64,000 bases of DNA from Flavobacterium tibetense (GCF_003293845.1 NZ_QLST01000012.1:1-64000), one strand, 5' to 3'; shown: positions 36,208 through 46,332, counted from the first letter of the stretch. Notes: generated from the sequence alone by a model not told the origin. Made by a program: numbers and translations.

Positions 36208-36841
36208 ATTTTTATTTCTCGGAATTTTACTCTTTTGGAATTTGGGATTTTCTCAAGAAGTTGCCGTTTTAAAATACAATGGCGGTGGCGATTGGTATGC
36301 TAATCCAACCTCATTACCCAATTTGGTGAAATTTACTAACCAAAATATTCAAACAAAAATTAAACCTAAAATCGCTACGGTTGATGTGGGCAGCGCTGAA
36401 ATTTTTTCGTATCCTTTTATTCACATGACCGGACATGGAAATGTCGTTTTTAGTTCCAATGATATTCAAAACTTAAGAAACTATCTCCTTTCAGGCGGAT
36501 TTCTTCACATTGACGATAATTATGGCATGGATGAGTTCGTGCGAAAAGAAATCAAAAAACTATTTCCAGATAAAGAATTACAAGTGATTCCAAACAATCA
36601 TCCTATTTTTCAAAAACCTTATAATTTTCCTAATGGATTACCAAAAATCCATGAACATGATAAAAAAGCTCCACAAGCTTTAGGTATTTTCATTGAAAAT
36701 AGATTAGCACTGCTCTACACTTATGAATGCGATTTAGGTGATGGCTGGGAAGATATTGAAGTACATAATAATCCACCAGCAATTAGAGAGAAAGCACTGA
36801 AAATGGGTGCTAATATTCTATTTTACGTTTTTCACAATTAA
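36200..36841 (+). CDS. DUF4159 domain protein, secreted
   Basis: 213 residues from ATG 36200. This start gives the signal peptide MNKFLFLGILLFWNLGFSQ; an in-frame ATG 13 codons upstream would bury it. The DUF4159 pattern is clear: LKYNGGGDWYANPTSLPNLV, FIHMTGHGNVVFSS, GGFLHIDDNYGMD, YECDLGDGWED, with a GATase1-like flavodoxin shape. Such proteins occur with MoxR/VWA clusters and are uncharacterised. It overlaps the preceding gene by 8 bp. Confidence 0.8.
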   Translation: MNKFLFLGILLFWNLGFSQEVAVLKYNGGGDWYANPTSLPNLVKFTNQNIQTKIKPKIATVDVGSAEIFSYPFIHMTGHGNVVFSSNDIQNLRNYLLSGGFLHIDDNYGMDEFVRKEIKKLFPDKELQVIPNNHPIFQKPYNFPNGLPKIHEHDKKAPQALGIFIENRLALLYTYECDLGDGWEDIEVHNNPPAIREKALKMGANILFYVFHN

Positions 36842-36868
36842 TTTGGTAGTTTTTTACTATTTTTGAAT

Positions 36869-37957
36869 ATGAATGCAAAAGAACTTTCAAACGGATTACT
36901 ACGAACCATATTCATTTTATTAGGCGTAAGTGCTTTATTTTATTTGCTTTACGCACTTTTTTCTTTGATAATTTATATTGTAATTGCCATTGTAATTGCT
37001 TTAATGGCAAATCCGATTGTTAAATTCTTAAACCAACGATTAAAATTTAAAAATACAATTGCTGTAATTACAACTTTAATTCTATTCCTATTAATGATTG
37101 TTGGTTTTGTATTTTTATTTGTTCCGTTAATCTTAAAACAAGGAGATAATTTATCACTACTTGATATTAGTTCTTTGGAAGCCAATTATAATCGTTTGAT
37201 GGAAAACTTAACTTTATTTTTAAGTTCTTACAACATAGATTTACAGAGTATTTTAAATCCATCGCAATACACATCCTCGTTTAACTTTAATTTTGTTTCT
37301 AAAATTTTTAACAACATTGTTGGAATTCTGGGTAATTTAGGAATGGGATTATTCTCTGTCTTGTTTATTACTTTCTTTTTATTAAGTGAAAAACACAGCA
37401 TCTTTAATGGTTTTAAATTCGTTTTACCTGATGATCAAGAAGCTAAAGTTTTGAATTCTATTCAAAAAATTAGGGATTTATTATCTAGATATTTCTTGGG
37501 ATTGCTTCTACAACTCTTTATTATTTTAATATTGTATTTAGTTGTTTTCCTGATTTTTGGTGTTGAAAATTCGTTTATTATTGCATTACTTTGTGCTATT
37601 TTGAACATCATTCCTTACATTGGTCCGCTTTTAGGAATGCTTGTAGCTTCCGTTTTAATCATGTTAAGCGGAATGCAAATGGATTTTGTTACTGAAACAC
37701 TTCCAAAAACTTTATATGTCTTAATTGGTTTAATAATTGTCCAACTAATTGATAACAATGTGAACCAACCTTTAATTTTTTCCAAAAGCACCAAATCACA
37801 TCCGTTAGAAATTTTCTTAGTTATTCTAGCTGCTGGAATTTTATTGGGAATTACTGGAATGATTATCGCGGTTCCTGTTTATACCAGTTTAAAAGTCATT
37901 GGTAAAGAATTTTTACCTGAAAACAAAATCATAAAAGCTTTAACGAAAAAAATGTAA
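36869..37957 (+). CDS. AI-2E family transporter (first copy)
   Basis: 362 residues from ATG 36869 (an in-frame TTG lies two codons earlier). The predicted topology is the AI-2E/PerM/YdiK pattern: two N-terminal helices, TM3, a soluble middle region (about 95-150), then five further helices including NIIPYIGPLLGMLVASVL and the terminal VQLIDNNVNQPLIF. Substrates vary (AI-2, Na+/H+ antiport in some members), so none is assigned. A paralogue is at 60535. The next gene starts 1 bp after its stop. Confidence 0.88.
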   Translation: MNAKELSNGLLRTIFILLGVSALFYLLYALFSLIIYIVIAIVIALMANPIVKFLNQRLKFKNTIAVITTLILFLLMIVGFVFLFVPLILKQGDNLSLLDISSLEANYNRLMENLTLFLSSYNIDLQSILNPSQYTSSFNFNFVSKIFNNIVGILGNLGMGLFSVLFITFFLLSEKHSIFNGFKFVLPDDQEAKVLNSIQKIRDLLSRYFLGLLLQLFIILILYLVVFLIFGVENSFIIALLCAILNIIPYIGPLLGMLVASVLIMLSGMQMDFVTETLPKTLYVLIGLIIVQLIDNNVNQPLIFSKSTKSHPLEIFLVILAAGILLGITGMIIAVPVYTSLKVIGKEFLPENKIIKALTKKM

Positions 37958-37958
37958 C

Positions 37959-39149
37959 GTGGATTTTTCTAAAATTTTACAACCAGAAATTCAGCAATTT
38001 ATTTCTGAAAATGGTTCGGTTAACATCAACCAATTGGCATTAAAGAAAAATCCGTTTCCTGAAATTCCTTATAGCGTACTTCTTAACCAAATTGCTGCCA
38101 AACAAAAAGCAAAAGATAAATTACCTACTTGGTATCATGCCAATAACATCATTTATCCAGAGAAAATATCCATTGAACAAACTTCTTCTGAAATTACGGC
38201 TAAATACAAAGCTTCTTTGCTTAGCGGAACATCTGTAATTGATTTAACTGGAGGTTTTGGAGTTGATGATTATTATTTTTCAAAAGTGGTAGAAAAAGTA
38301 ATTCACTCTGAAATCAATGCAGAACTTTCTGAAATTGTTAAACACAATTGCAAACAGTTGCAAGTTGATAACATGGAATGTTTTGCTGGTGATAGTGCTG
38401 TTCTATTGAAAGATTTAAACCAAAAATTCGACACCATTTACATTGATCCATCCAGAAGAAATGATACAAAAGGTAAAGTGTTCCTACTAGCTGATTGTTT
38501 ACCAAATGTGGTAGATTTACAAGATTTTTATTTTACTTATTCCAATAAAATTCTAGTAAAAACCGCTCCAATTCTAGATATTCAAGCAGGTTTAAACGAA
38601 CTAAAAAACGTAAAAAAAATTCACATAGTTGCCGTTGAAAATGAAGTCAAAGAATTGCTTTGGGAAATAGAGAAAAATTGGAATTCAATTCCAGTTATAA
38701 CCACTATAAATTTTGAAAAAAATAGAGTTTTTCAGAATGAGATTGCATTGAAAAGTAATGAAACTGCGACTTATAGTTTACCAAAAAAATATTTGTATGA
38801 ACCTAATGCAGCTCTAATGAAATCAGGATGTTTTGAAGCTATATCATCCATTTTTTCTGTTGACAAATTACACCAACATTCCCATTTATACACTAGTGAT
38901 TTATTACAACCATTTTCAGGAAGAAATTTTGAAATTATTACAGCAATTCCGTATCAAAAAAACGAAATCAAAACACATTTATTGAACAAAAAAATGAATG
39001 TTACCACAAGAAATTTCCCTTTAAAAGTAGATGAAATAAAGAAAAAACATAAAATTAGTGATGGTGGTACAATCTTTGCTTTTTTTACAACCAATCTAAA
39101 CAATGAAAAAATAGTATTACTTTGCGAAAAAATTGAAAACCATGAATAA
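37959..39149 (+). CDS. THUMP-like domain, SAM-dependent methyltransferase
   Basis: 396 residues from a GTG start. Motif I VIDLTGGFGVDDYYF near 94, acidic motif II HSEINAELSEIV, motif IV-like IYIDPSRRND near 157, then a C-terminal THUMP-like part (about 295-395, PNAALMKSGCFEAI...FPLKVDEIKKKHKI). This is the family annotated class I SAM methyltransferase with THUMP-like domain, likely an RNA or protein modifier; the target is unknown. It overlaps the next gene by 8 nt. Confidence 0.85.
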   Translation: MDFSKILQPEIQQFISENGSVNINQLALKKNPFPEIPYSVLLNQIAAKQKAKDKLPTWYHANNIIYPEKISIEQTSSEITAKYKASLLSGTSVIDLTGGFGVDDYYFSKVVEKVIHSEINAELSEIVKHNCKQLQVDNMECFAGDSAVLLKDLNQKFDTIYIDPSRRNDTKGKVFLLADCLPNVVDLQDFYFTYSNKILVKTAPILDIQAGLNELKNVKKIHIVAVENEVKELLWEIEKNWNSIPVITTINFEKNRVFQNEIALKSNETATYSLPKKYLYEPNAALMKSGCFEAISSIFSVDKLHQHSHLYTSDLLQPFSGRNFEIITAIPYQKNEIKTHLLNKKMNVTTRNFPLKVDEIKKKHKISDGGTIFAFFTTNLNNEKIVLLCEKIENHE

Positions 39150-39702
39150 AATTATCTTACTACTGCTCTTCCCTATATTTTTACATGCTCAAAATAAAGA
39201 TTGTATTTTCGAAATCGATCAAAAAACCGATTCTACTTCAACCAAATTAATGCAATCGAAACTGATTCATGAACGAGTTTTAGGTACAAACTCCGATTAT
39301 TTATTCTTTAGTTTACTGAATTCCAATGGAGTACCAATGTTACAAGTGCAACAAGTACAAAACAGCAAAGATTTTATTCCAACAACCTGTTTGAACCAAA
39401 AATCAAAAGTAGTGTTACAACTTGCCAATGGAAAAATAGTGAATTTGATAAGTTATAACGAAGATGTTTGTAGCCAACTATCATCAAAAGACGGCATCAA
39501 TACACGAATTTTAAACGGTTTTTTCTTATTTACTAAAGAAAATTACGAAGAACTAAAGAAGAGTCCAGTTTCTTTAATGCGAATTCAGTACACCGCAGAC
39601 AACAAAAGTTACGTTCTAAAAAAGCTGCTTTTTTCAGAAACCTTAATGGAAACTTCTAATCCTGAGACATTTTTCATGGATTATTTGCATTGCGTAGAAT
39701 AA
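39142..39702 (+). CDS. Secreted hypothetical protein
   Basis: 186 residues from ATG 39142 (a TTG three codons earlier is possible). Signal peptide MNKIILLLLFPIFLHAQ, mature part with two cysteine pairs (KDCIFEI, TTCLNQ, DVCSQL, LHCVE) that could form periplasmic disulfides. Not recognised otherwise. Last gene of the run that begins at tsaD. Confidence 0.6.
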   Translation: MNKIILLLLFPIFLHAQNKDCIFEIDQKTDSTSTKLMQSKLIHERVLGTNSDYLFFSLLNSNGVPMLQVQQVQNSKDFIPTTCLNQKSKVVLQLANGKIVNLISYNEDVCSQLSSKDGINTRILNGFFLFTKENYEELKKSPVSLMRIQYTADNKSYVLKKLLFSETLMETSNPETFFMDYLHCVE

Positions 39703-39723
39703 TATAAGAAGTTTATACAAACA

Positions 39724-39751
39724 AAAAAGCCTTGCAAATGCAAGGCTTTTT
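39724..39751. terminator. Bidirectional terminator between the secreted-protein gene and the tRNA cluster
   Basis: Perfect 13-bp stem AAAAAGCCTTGCA / TGCAAGGCTTTTT with loop AA; A-run and T-run on the two sides let it serve both convergent transcripts. Confidence 0.9.
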
Positions 39752-39752
39752 G

Positions 39753-39826
39753 TGATCGCGCCAGGATTCGAACCTGGGACCTACTCATTAGAAGTGAGTT
39801 GCTCTATCCAGCTGAGCTACGCAACC
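39753..39826 (-). tRNA. tRNA-Arg (anticodon UCU)
   Basis: Minus strand: acceptor GGTTGCG / CGCGATC (with wobbles), D arm GCTC..GAGC, anticodon stem ACTCA with loop CTTCTAA (anticodon TCT), T loop TTCGAAT. CCA is not encoded. Confidence 0.93.
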
Positions 39827-39840
39827 TAAAAACATTTTCG

Positions 39841-39915
39841 TCGGGGTGGCAGGATTCGAACCTGCGACCTCCTGCTCCCAAAGCAGGCGCGATAACCGGG
39901 CTACGCTACACCCCG
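39841..39915 (-). tRNA. tRNA-Pro (anticodon UGG)
   Basis: Minus strand: acceptor CGGGGTG / CACCCCG, anticodon stem CCTGC / GCAGG with loop TTTGGGA (anticodon TGG), T loop TTCGAAT. Discriminator A, no encoded CCA. Confidence 0.95.
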
Positions 39916-39930
39916 AAAACAATTGCAATT

Positions 39931-39984
39931 CGTTAATACGACTCCCTACAATCGGGACGCAATAACTAGGCTATGGTAAACCCT
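39931..39984 (-). pseudogene. Decayed tRNA-Pro-like relic
   Basis: The minus strand reads AGGGTTTACCATAGCCTAGT then TATTGCGTCCCGATTGTAGG. It aligns with the intact tRNA-Pro next door over the acceptor, D arm (TAGCC..GTTAT.GCG) and anticodon arm (TCCC / GGGA). Acceptor pairing and the T arm are lost. It looks like an old tandem duplicate that decayed, the loop now reading GATTGTA. Confidence 0.6.
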
Positions 39985-39997
39985 AAAGCAAAAAAAG

Positions 39998-40081
39998 CGG
40001 AGAGACAGGGACTCGAACCCTGGCGACGGTTACCCGTCGACAGATTAGCAATCTGCTCCGTTACCACTCCGGCACCTCTCC
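39998..40081 (-). tRNA. tRNA-Ser (anticodon GCU)
   Basis: Minus strand: acceptor GGAGAGG / TCTCTCC, anticodon stem GCAGA / TCTGT with loop TTGCTAA (anticodon GCT), long class II variable arm (CGACGGGTAACCGTCG), T arm CAGGG TTCGAGT CCCTG. CCA is not encoded. A T-run follows. Confidence 0.95.
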
Positions 40082-40346
40082 AATAATCTTTACAAGAACT
40101 TATCTTTTTTGCGGTTGCAAATCTAAGATTTCCTATTGGATTTTACAACCTTTTTTAGTGTTTTTTTTATCATTTTTAATTTTCGATTTGGAATCAATTA
40201 AATTTCAACACTATACAAGAAAAAAATATTTAAATAAAATCTTGCTTTATGTGTCATTCCATTTAGAAATAGGGATATTTTAAAAAATAATAGGGTACTA
40301 TAAATAAAAATAGTAAATTCGCAATTCAAACAAAATAAACACAATC
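40082..40346. other. Intergenic region upstream of the thiolase gene, no gene
   Basis: 265 bp, very AT-rich. I see no ORF, RNA or repeat. The tRNA promoter must lie here on the minus strand and the thiolase promoter on the plus strand. The nearest thiolase -7 candidate is TAAATTCG at 40314, imperfect. Confidence 0.5.
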
Positions 40347-41525
40347 ATGAGTAAAAAAGTTGTAATAGTTTCTGCTGTTAGAACTCCTATTGGAAGTTTC
40401 ATGGGAGCTTTATCTTCTGTTCCTGCTACTAAATTAGGAGCTGCAGCAATTAAAGGAGCTTTAAATAAAATTAATCTTGACCCAAATTTAGTTGACGAAG
40501 TTTTAATGGGTAATGTAGTTCAAGCTGGAAATGGTCAAGCACCAGCTCGTCAAGCAGCTTTATATGCTGGGTTACCAAATAGTGTTCCATGTACTACAAT
40601 TAATAAAGTTTGTGCTAGTGGAATGAAAGCAGTAATGCAAGGTGCTCAAGCTATTATGTCTGGCGATGCGGAAGTTGTTGTTGCTGGTGGTATGGAAAAC
40701 ATGAGTTTAATTCCTCATTACGTTCACATGAGAAATGGTGTAAAATTTGGACCAACATCTTTAGTTGACGGAATGCAAAAAGACGGATTAGTTGACGCCT
40801 ATGATAACAACGCAATGGGTGTTGCTGCAGATTTCTGTGCTTCAGAGCATAACATTTCAAGAGAAGAGCAAGATAATTTTGCAATTCAATCTTACCAACG
40901 TTCAGCTGCAGCTTGGGAAGCGGGTAAATTTGATACAGAAATTGTACCAGTTGAAGTACCACAAAGAAAAGGTGACCCAATTGTAGTTACTAAAGACGAA
41001 GAATATACAAACGTAAAATTAGATAAAATTCCAACATTAGCTGCTGTTTTCACTAAAGAAGGAACGGTTACTGCTGCTAATGCTTCAACAATTAATGATG
41101 GTGCTGCTGCATTAATTTTAATGAGTGAAGAAAAAGCAAATGCTTTAGGATTAAAACCTCTAGCTTACATTAAGTCATATGCTGATGCGGCTCAAGAACC
41201 AAAATGGTTTACAACAGCTCCAGCGAAAGCACTTCCAAAGGCATTAGATAAAGCGGGCTTAAAAACTTCTGATATTGAATTCTTTGAATTTAATGAAGCA
41301 TTTTCAGTTGTTGGTTTAGCAAATGCAAAAATTTTGGGTTTACCAAACGACAAAGTAAATGTGAATGGTGGGGCTGTTTCTTTAGGTCATCCACTAGGTT
41401 GTTCTGGTGCTAGAATTATTGTAACTTTAATCAATGTTTTAGAACAAAACAATGCTAAATTAGGTGCTGCTGCTATTTGTAATGGTGGCGGTGGAGCTTC
41501 TGCAATTGTTATTGAAAGAGCATAA
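40347..41525 (+). CDS. Acetyl-CoA C-acetyltransferase (thiolase)
   Basis: 392 residues, the biosynthetic-type thiolase length. Nucleophilic Cys in NKVCASGMKAVM near 88, the second Cys/His active-site motif NGGAVSLGHPLGCSGAR near 350, and NEAFSVVGLANAK. Condenses or cleaves acetoacetyl-CoA; may serve fatty-acid degradation, leucine catabolism or ketone metabolism. No partner genes adjoin it. An intrinsic terminator follows. Confidence 0.93.
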   Translation: MSKKVVIVSAVRTPIGSFMGALSSVPATKLGAAAIKGALNKINLDPNLVDEVLMGNVVQAGNGQAPARQAALYAGLPNSVPCTTINKVCASGMKAVMQGAQAIMSGDAEVVVAGGMENMSLIPHYVHMRNGVKFGPTSLVDGMQKDGLVDAYDNNAMGVAADFCASEHNISREEQDNFAIQSYQRSAAAWEAGKFDTEIVPVEVPQRKGDPIVVTKDEEYTNVKLDKIPTLAAVFTKEGTVTAANASTINDGAAALILMSEEKANALGLKPLAYIKSYADAAQEPKWFTTAPAKALPKALDKAGLKTSDIEFFEFNEAFSVVGLANAKILGLPNDKVNVNGGAVSLGHPLGCSGARIIVTLINVLEQNNAKLGAAAICNGGGGASAIVIERA

Positions 41526-41536
41526 AATTATCATAT

Positions 41537-41575
41537 ATGAGTTGGTATGTGTTTTCATGTTCCAACTCATTTTTA
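41537..41575 (+). terminator. Probable terminator after the thiolase gene
   Basis: Stem ATGAGTTGG / CCAACTCAT (9 bp, with an inner ATG/CAT pair) followed by TTTTT, 12 nt after the stop codon. Confidence 0.65.
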
Positions 41576-41592
41576 ATTCATACTTTTTATAA

Positions 41593-42354
41593 ATGTTTGG
41601 AATTTGTAATCTAGCCATTGTACCTGTAAGAGCTGAAGCTAGTGATAGAAGCGAGCAAGTTTCGCAATTATTATTTGGTGAGCACTTTAAAATTTTGGAA
41701 ATTCAACCCAAATGGGTGCAAATTGAAATTGCTTTTGATAGCTATATCGGTTGGATAGATAGAAAACAATACCAAACAATTACTGAAGAACAATACAATT
41801 ACCTTAATTCTTCAACTAATGTTTTAAGTGCGGATTTAATAGAATATATTTCTAATACAAATAGCAATTTAATTCCAATTCCACTTGGTTCTTCTTTAGC
41901 TTTCTTAGAAAACGAAGAAATAAATGTAGAAAAATTCAGCTATGAAGGTATGAAGATTTGTGGTGTGAAAGAAAAATCTGCATTAGTTAAAACAGCTTTT
42001 ATGTATATGAACGCTCCTTATCTTTGGGGTGGAAAATCTCCTTTTGGTATTGATTGTTCAGGTTTTACGCAGATGGTCTATAAATTAAATGGCTTTCACC
42101 TTTTTAGAGATGCTTCCCAACAAGCCAATCAAGGCGAACCTTTAAGTTTTATTGAAGAAAGCGAACCTGGAGATTTAGCTTTTTTTGATAATGACGAAGG
42201 AAAAATTATCCACGTTGGCATTCTCATGGAAAACAATTATATCATTCACGCTTCGGGTAAAGTAAGAATTGATAGATTAGATCATTTAGGAGTTTACAAT
42301 GCAGAATTAAATAGACATACGCACAAATTAAGAGTAATTAAAAAAATAGTATAA
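41593..42354 (+). CDS. NlpC/P60 (C40) peptidase with N-terminal SH3-like domain
   Basis: 253 residues. Residues 1 to about 60 form an SH3-like domain (VPVRAEASDRSEQVSQLLFG). The NlpC/P60 domain (about 125-245) carries the catalytic Cys in GIDCSGFTQMVYKL, His in KIIHVGIL and a third polar residue in IIHASGKVRID. It cleaves D-Glu-diamino acid bonds in peptidoglycan peptides. There is no clear signal peptide, so it may act in muropeptide recycling in the cytoplasm, as known for similar Flavobacterial proteins (inference). Confidence 0.88.
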   Translation: MFGICNLAIVPVRAEASDRSEQVSQLLFGEHFKILEIQPKWVQIEIAFDSYIGWIDRKQYQTITEEQYNYLNSSTNVLSADLIEYISNTNSNLIPIPLGSSLAFLENEEINVEKFSYEGMKICGVKEKSALVKTAFMYMNAPYLWGGKSPFGIDCSGFTQMVYKLNGFHLFRDASQQANQGEPLSFIEESEPGDLAFFDNDEGKIIHVGILMENNYIIHASGKVRIDRLDHLGVYNAELNRHTHKLRVIKKIV

Positions 42355-42386
42355 AAAAAGTCCCGATTTTTATCGGGACTTTTTTT
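42353..42386. terminator. Bidirectional terminator between NlpC/P60 and TPR genes
   Basis: Perfect 15-bp stem AAAAAAAGTCCCGAT / ATCGGGACTTTTTTT, TTTT loop, serving two convergent genes. It overlaps both stop codons by two bases. Confidence 0.92.
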
Positions 42387-43488
42387 ATAGTTTAGACGCT
42401 TTGTCTTTCATTTCAAGAATTTCGTAAGTTGCTTTCAAAATTTCCTTGGCCGCTATATTTTCCTTATCAAACTTGTAAGCAGTTTCAAAATTTGGTAATG
42501 CATCTCTAAATAAATTCTTTCTTTTTTCCATTAGCTCATTAAAAACTTTTTTATTATCAGAATTTTTATTTAACTCATTAATTAATGATTCCTCATCTTT
42601 AATTTTATCATAACCTAATTGTAAATAAAAATTTGAAACCAATTTCAATAAATCACTATCATCTGGAGTTTTTTCTAAAGCTAAATCAAAATATTTTTTT
42701 GCTTTTTCTTTATTTCCATTAAAAGATGCTAAATCAGCTACTATTTTATATACTTCAGCACTACTGCTATTTACTTTTACGTCCCTTGGTTTTTCATGAG
42801 TCTTTAATGTCAATACCTTAGAACGTGAACTTTTGTCAGGAAATAATTCTTCAACACCAGAAGCTAAATTAGTAGCGTAATATGATACTCCCGTTTTAAA
42901 ATAATCACTTTCTAGGTATTCATCAAAAAGTTTTTCAGATAAAATATATTCTTCAGCTTGATAAGCTAAACGTGCTGCATTGTCTAAATTTAAACCATTT
43001 TTCTTATCTAAATTATATAAGAGATAAAAAACATCTGATGCTTGTTTGTACTGATTAGCTGCTATTAATTGAAAACCAGCATTAGATAATAATGGATTAA
43101 AAAAACTTAATGTCTTATTGATATCATCTGTATGAATTTTTATACCCGTTTTGGCTTCATAATCTCTTGTTTCAGTTACTGCAATAAAAAAATTATTCAA
43201 ATTTTCAGGTGTAAACAGTTTCATTTGCTCAGCAGGAGATAAAGAGGCATCACCTAAAGAACTTAACTCAAAAATTGGTAACATTCCTTTATAAAAATTG
43301 GCGTAAACTTTATCATTTTCTTCCTTTACAACATTTTGTAGCCCACTTAATGCAGTTTTATAATTTTCTACATCTTTTGGAGAAGGTTTTTCTTTTGAAT
43401 AAAGTTTTTTTAATGTCTTCATTTCTTCTTTTTGAGAAAAAGAGAGTATCGAAAACAATAGAGTTGTAGTTAATAATAGTCTTTTCAT
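42385..43488 (-). CDS. Secreted TPR protein
   Basis: 367 residues. Signal peptide MKRLLLTTTLLFSILSFSQ. Helical repeats recognisable as TPRs in the second half (KYFDLALEKTPDDSDLLKLVSNFYLQLG, NFETAYKFDKENIAAKEILK). Probably a periplasmic scaffold; the partner is unknown. Lies downstream of gyrA by 56 bp and may be co-transcribed. Confidence 0.75.
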   Translation of the reverse strand: MKRLLLTTTLLFSILSFSQKEEMKTLKKLYSKEKPSPKDVENYKTALSGLQNVVKEENDKVYANFYKGMLPIFELSSLGDASLSPAEQMKLFTPENLNNFFIAVTETRDYEAKTGIKIHTDDINKTLSFFNPLLSNAGFQLIAANQYKQASDVFYLLYNLDKKNGLNLDNAARLAYQAEEYILSEKLFDEYLESDYFKTGVSYYATNLASGVEELFPDKSSRSKVLTLKTHEKPRDVKVNSSSAEVYKIVADLASFNGNKEKAKKYFDLALEKTPDDSDLLKLVSNFYLQLGYDKIKDEESLINELNKNSDNKKVFNELMEKRKNLFRDALPNFETAYKFDKENIAAKEILKATYEILEMKDKASKL

Positions 43489-43544
43489 AAATAAAAATTT
43501 AAAGTAAAATAACTCAACCCATTACGAATGAGCTATTAGGTTAA

Positions 43545-46097
43545 TTAATTTGTTTCTTCAGAATCAACATCCGTGCCAGTATCGCTGCTTTCAGTGTTGT
43601 CTTGAGTTTCGTCTTCAATTATTTCGTCTTCGTCTTCACGTAAAACTTTAGTTACAGCCGCAATAGAATCAGAACCTTTAATATTAATTAAACGAACACC
43701 TTGCGTAGCTCTACCCATTACTCGTAAATCAGAAACTTTCATTCTAATGGTTAATCCTGATTTATTGATAATCATCAAATCATCTTCATCGGTTACATCA
43801 TTGATAGAAATCAATTGTCCCGTTTTTTCAGTAATATTTAAAGTTTTCACACCTTTTCCTCCTCTATTGGTAATTCTGTACACATCTTCACCATCTTCAT
43901 CTACCACTTTAGTACGTTTTCCATATCCATTTTCAGTTACTACCAAAATTTGTGAATCAGCAACATGATCTTTATCTATAGAAACCATCCCAATAACTTC
44001 ATCTTTTTCATCAGCTAATGTAATTCCTCTAACTCCCGAAGCTGTTCTTCCCATTGGACGGGTTTTCTCTTCTTCAAAACGAACTAACTTACCTGATTTC
44101 ACAGCAACTAATACTTGACTATTTCCTGTAGTTAGTTTTGCACCGATTAATTCGTCGTCTTCTTTAATTGTTATAGCATTAATTCCATTTTGACGCGGAC
44201 GAGAATACTGCTCCAAAGATGTTTTCTTAACCTGACCTTGTTTCGTTACCATAATCACATAATGACTATTGATGTATTCTTCGTTTTTAAGATCTTGAGT
44301 ACAAATGAATGCTTTTACTTTATCGTCACTCTCAATGTTAACAATGTTTTGAATAGCTCTTCCTTTACTTGCTTTGGTTCCTTCTGGAATTTCATAAACA
44401 CGCATCCAGAAACATTTTCCTTTTTGTGTAAAGAACATCAAATACTGATGGTTTGTAGCAACAAATAAATGCTCTAAGAAATCTTGATCTCTTGTTGCGG
44501 CACTCTTTTGTCCAACTCCTCCTCTATTTTGGGTTTTGTACTCAGAAAGTGATGTACGTTTGATATAACCCGCATGCGAAATAGTTACTACCACTTGCTC
44601 ATCAGCAATTAAATCTTCGATACTTACATCTCCTCCAGCATATTCAATAACAGAACGTCTTTCGTCTCCGTATTTATCTCTAATTTCGGCTAATTCTTCT
44701 TTGATTAATTCCATTCTAAGTTCTTTACTTGCAAGTAAAGCTCTCAAATGTTCAATTAACTTCATGATTTCTTCATATTCTGCACGTAATTTGTCTTGCT
44801 CTAGTCCAGTTAATTGACGTAAACGCATTTCAACAATAGCACGCGCTTGAATATCAGATAAATTGAAACGTTCAATTAATTTCCCTCTAGCTTCATCTCC
44901 ATCTTTAGATGAACGAATCAATGCAATTACTTCATCAATATTATCAGAAGCAATAATTAATCCTTCTAAAATATGTGCACGCTCTTCCGCTTTTCTTAAA
45001 TCAAATTGCGCTCTGCGAACAACTACATCATGGCGGTGTTCTACGAAATGGTAAATTAAGTCTTTCAAATTCAACATTTGTGGTCGACCTTTTACCAATG
45101 CAATATTGTTTACACTAAAAGAGGATTGTAATTGTGTATATTTATAGAGTGTATTTAAAACTACATTTGGAACTGCATCACGTTTTAATTCATAAACCAC
45201 ACGCATTCCATTTCTATCCGATTCATCACGAATATTAGAAATACCTTCAATTTTCTTATCATTAACTAAATCAGCAGTATGTTTAATCATATTTGCTTTG
45301 TTCACTTGATAAGGAATTTCAGTCACAATAATTGCTTCTCTACCGTTTACTTCTTCAAAACTAACTTTAGCACGCATCACAATACGTCCTCTTCCTGTTT
45401 TGAAAGCTTCTCTTACTCCTTCATAACCATAAATAATACCACCTGTTGGAAAATCAGGGGCTTTAATATGATTCATTAACTCATCAATTTCAATATCGTT
45501 GTTATCAATGTAAGCTAAAGTTCCATTTACAACCTCAGTTAAGTTATGAGGTGCCATATTAGTTGCCATACCTACTGCAATACCCGAAGCTCCATTGATT
45601 AACAGTGTTGGAACCTTTGTTGGCATTACTGTTGGTTCTTGCAATGTATCGTCAAAGTTTAATTGGAAATCTACTGTTTCTTTATCGATATCTGCCAACA
45701 TCTCTTCAGAAATCTTTTTCATTCTAGCTTCCGTATAACGCATTGCTGCCGGACTATCGCCATCAACAGATCCAAAGTTACCTTGTCCATCAACCAACAA
45801 ATAACGCATACTCCATTCTTGAGCCATACGTACCATGGCATCATATACTGAAGTATCTCCGTGTGGGTGATACTTACCTAAAACTTCTCCAACAATTCTT
45901 GCTGATTTTTTGTGGGCAGACCTTGAGTTAACTCCCAAATCATACATTCCATAAAGTACTCTTCGATGTACGGGTTTCAAGCCATCTCTAACATCAGGAA
46001 GCGCTCTTGATACAATTACCGACATCGAATAATCGATGTAAGCTGATTTCATTTCATCTTCAATGTTAATAGGAATTAACTTTTCTCCTTCAGACAT
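43545..46097 (-). CDS. gyrA: DNA gyrase subunit A
   Basis: 850 residues, breakage-reunion subunit of gyrase. Catalytic Tyr121 ([10 protein letters not shown]). The quinolone region reads [10 protein letters not shown] with Thr82 and Asp86, which I take as wild type for Flavobacterium. N-terminal winged-helix and tower (about 1-490), then a six-bladed pinwheel domain including [10 protein letters not shown] (a degenerate GyrA box). A Glu/Asp-rich tail ends the protein. gyrB is not in the window. Divergent from clpC across 257 bp. Confidence 0.97.
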   Translation of the reverse strand: MSEGEKLIPINIEDEMKSAYIDYSMSVIVSRALPDVRDGLKPVHRRVLYGMYDLGVNSRSAHKKSARIVGEVLGKYHPHGDTSVYDAMVRMAQEWSMRYLLVDGQGNFGSVDGDSPAAMRYTEARMKKISEEMLADIDKETVDFQLNFDDTLQEPTVMPTKVPTLLINGASGIAVGMATNMAPHNLTEVVNGTLAYIDNNDIEIDELMNHIKAPDFPTGGIIYGYEGVREAFKTGRGRIVMRAKVSFEEVNGREAIIVTEIPYQVNKANMIKHTADLVNDKKIEGISNIRDESDRNGMRVVYELKRDAVPNVVLNTLYKYTQLQSSFSVNNIALVKGRPQMLNLKDLIYHFVEHRHDVVVRRAQFDLRKAEERAHILEGLIIASDNIDEVIALIRSSKDGDEARGKLIERFNLSDIQARAIVEMRLRQLTGLEQDKLRAEYEEIMKLIEHLRALLASKELRMELIKEELAEIRDKYGDERRSVIEYAGGDVSIEDLIADEQVVVTISHAGYIKRTSLSEYKTQNRGGVGQKSAATRDQDFLEHLFVATNHQYLMFFTQKGKCFWMRVYEIPEGTKASKGRAIQNIVNIESDDKVKAFICTQDLKNEEYINSHYVIMVTKQGQVKKTSLEQYSRPRQNGINAITIKEDDELIGAKLTTGNSQVLVAVKSGKLVRFEEEKTRPMGRTASGVRGITLADEKDEVIGMVSIDKDHVADSQILVVTENGYGKRTKVVDEDGEDVYRITNRGGKGVKTLNITEKTGQLISINDVTDEDDLMIINKSGLTIRMKVSDLRVMGRATQGVRLINIKGSDSIAAVTKVLREDEDEIIEDETQDNTESSDTGTDVDSEETN

Positions 46098-46301
46098 AAG
46101 TATTTATATTAAAATTATAATTCATTGTAAAACGTGCCAATATACAGCTTTTTATCTTTTTTAAAGCAAATTATTCAAGCATTTTTAAACGATTTATTAA
46201 CAATTGTATGTAGAAAAAATGAACTAAATTATTGCTAAAGGTATTTTATATGTCATTTTTTTTTTGTCAATTAGCCTAATAGAGAAATTTCGGCATAGCA
46301 A

Positions 46302-46332
46302 TTGTGAAATTTCCTATATTCTTAGTAACTTT
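46302..46332 (+). promoter_or_regulatory. Putative clpC promoter
   Basis: TTG at 46302-46304, 20-nt spacer, TAACTTTA at 46325-46332, one mismatch to TAnnTTTG. It supports the ATG at 46355 as clpC start, since a GTG at 46304 would lie inside the -33 element. Confidence 0.5.

Noticed and set aside
45840..45855. GyrA Thr82 as a quinolone-resistance mutation
   Set aside because: Position 82 is Thr in wild-type Flavobacterium to my knowledge; Asp86 is unchanged, so resistance is not indicated.
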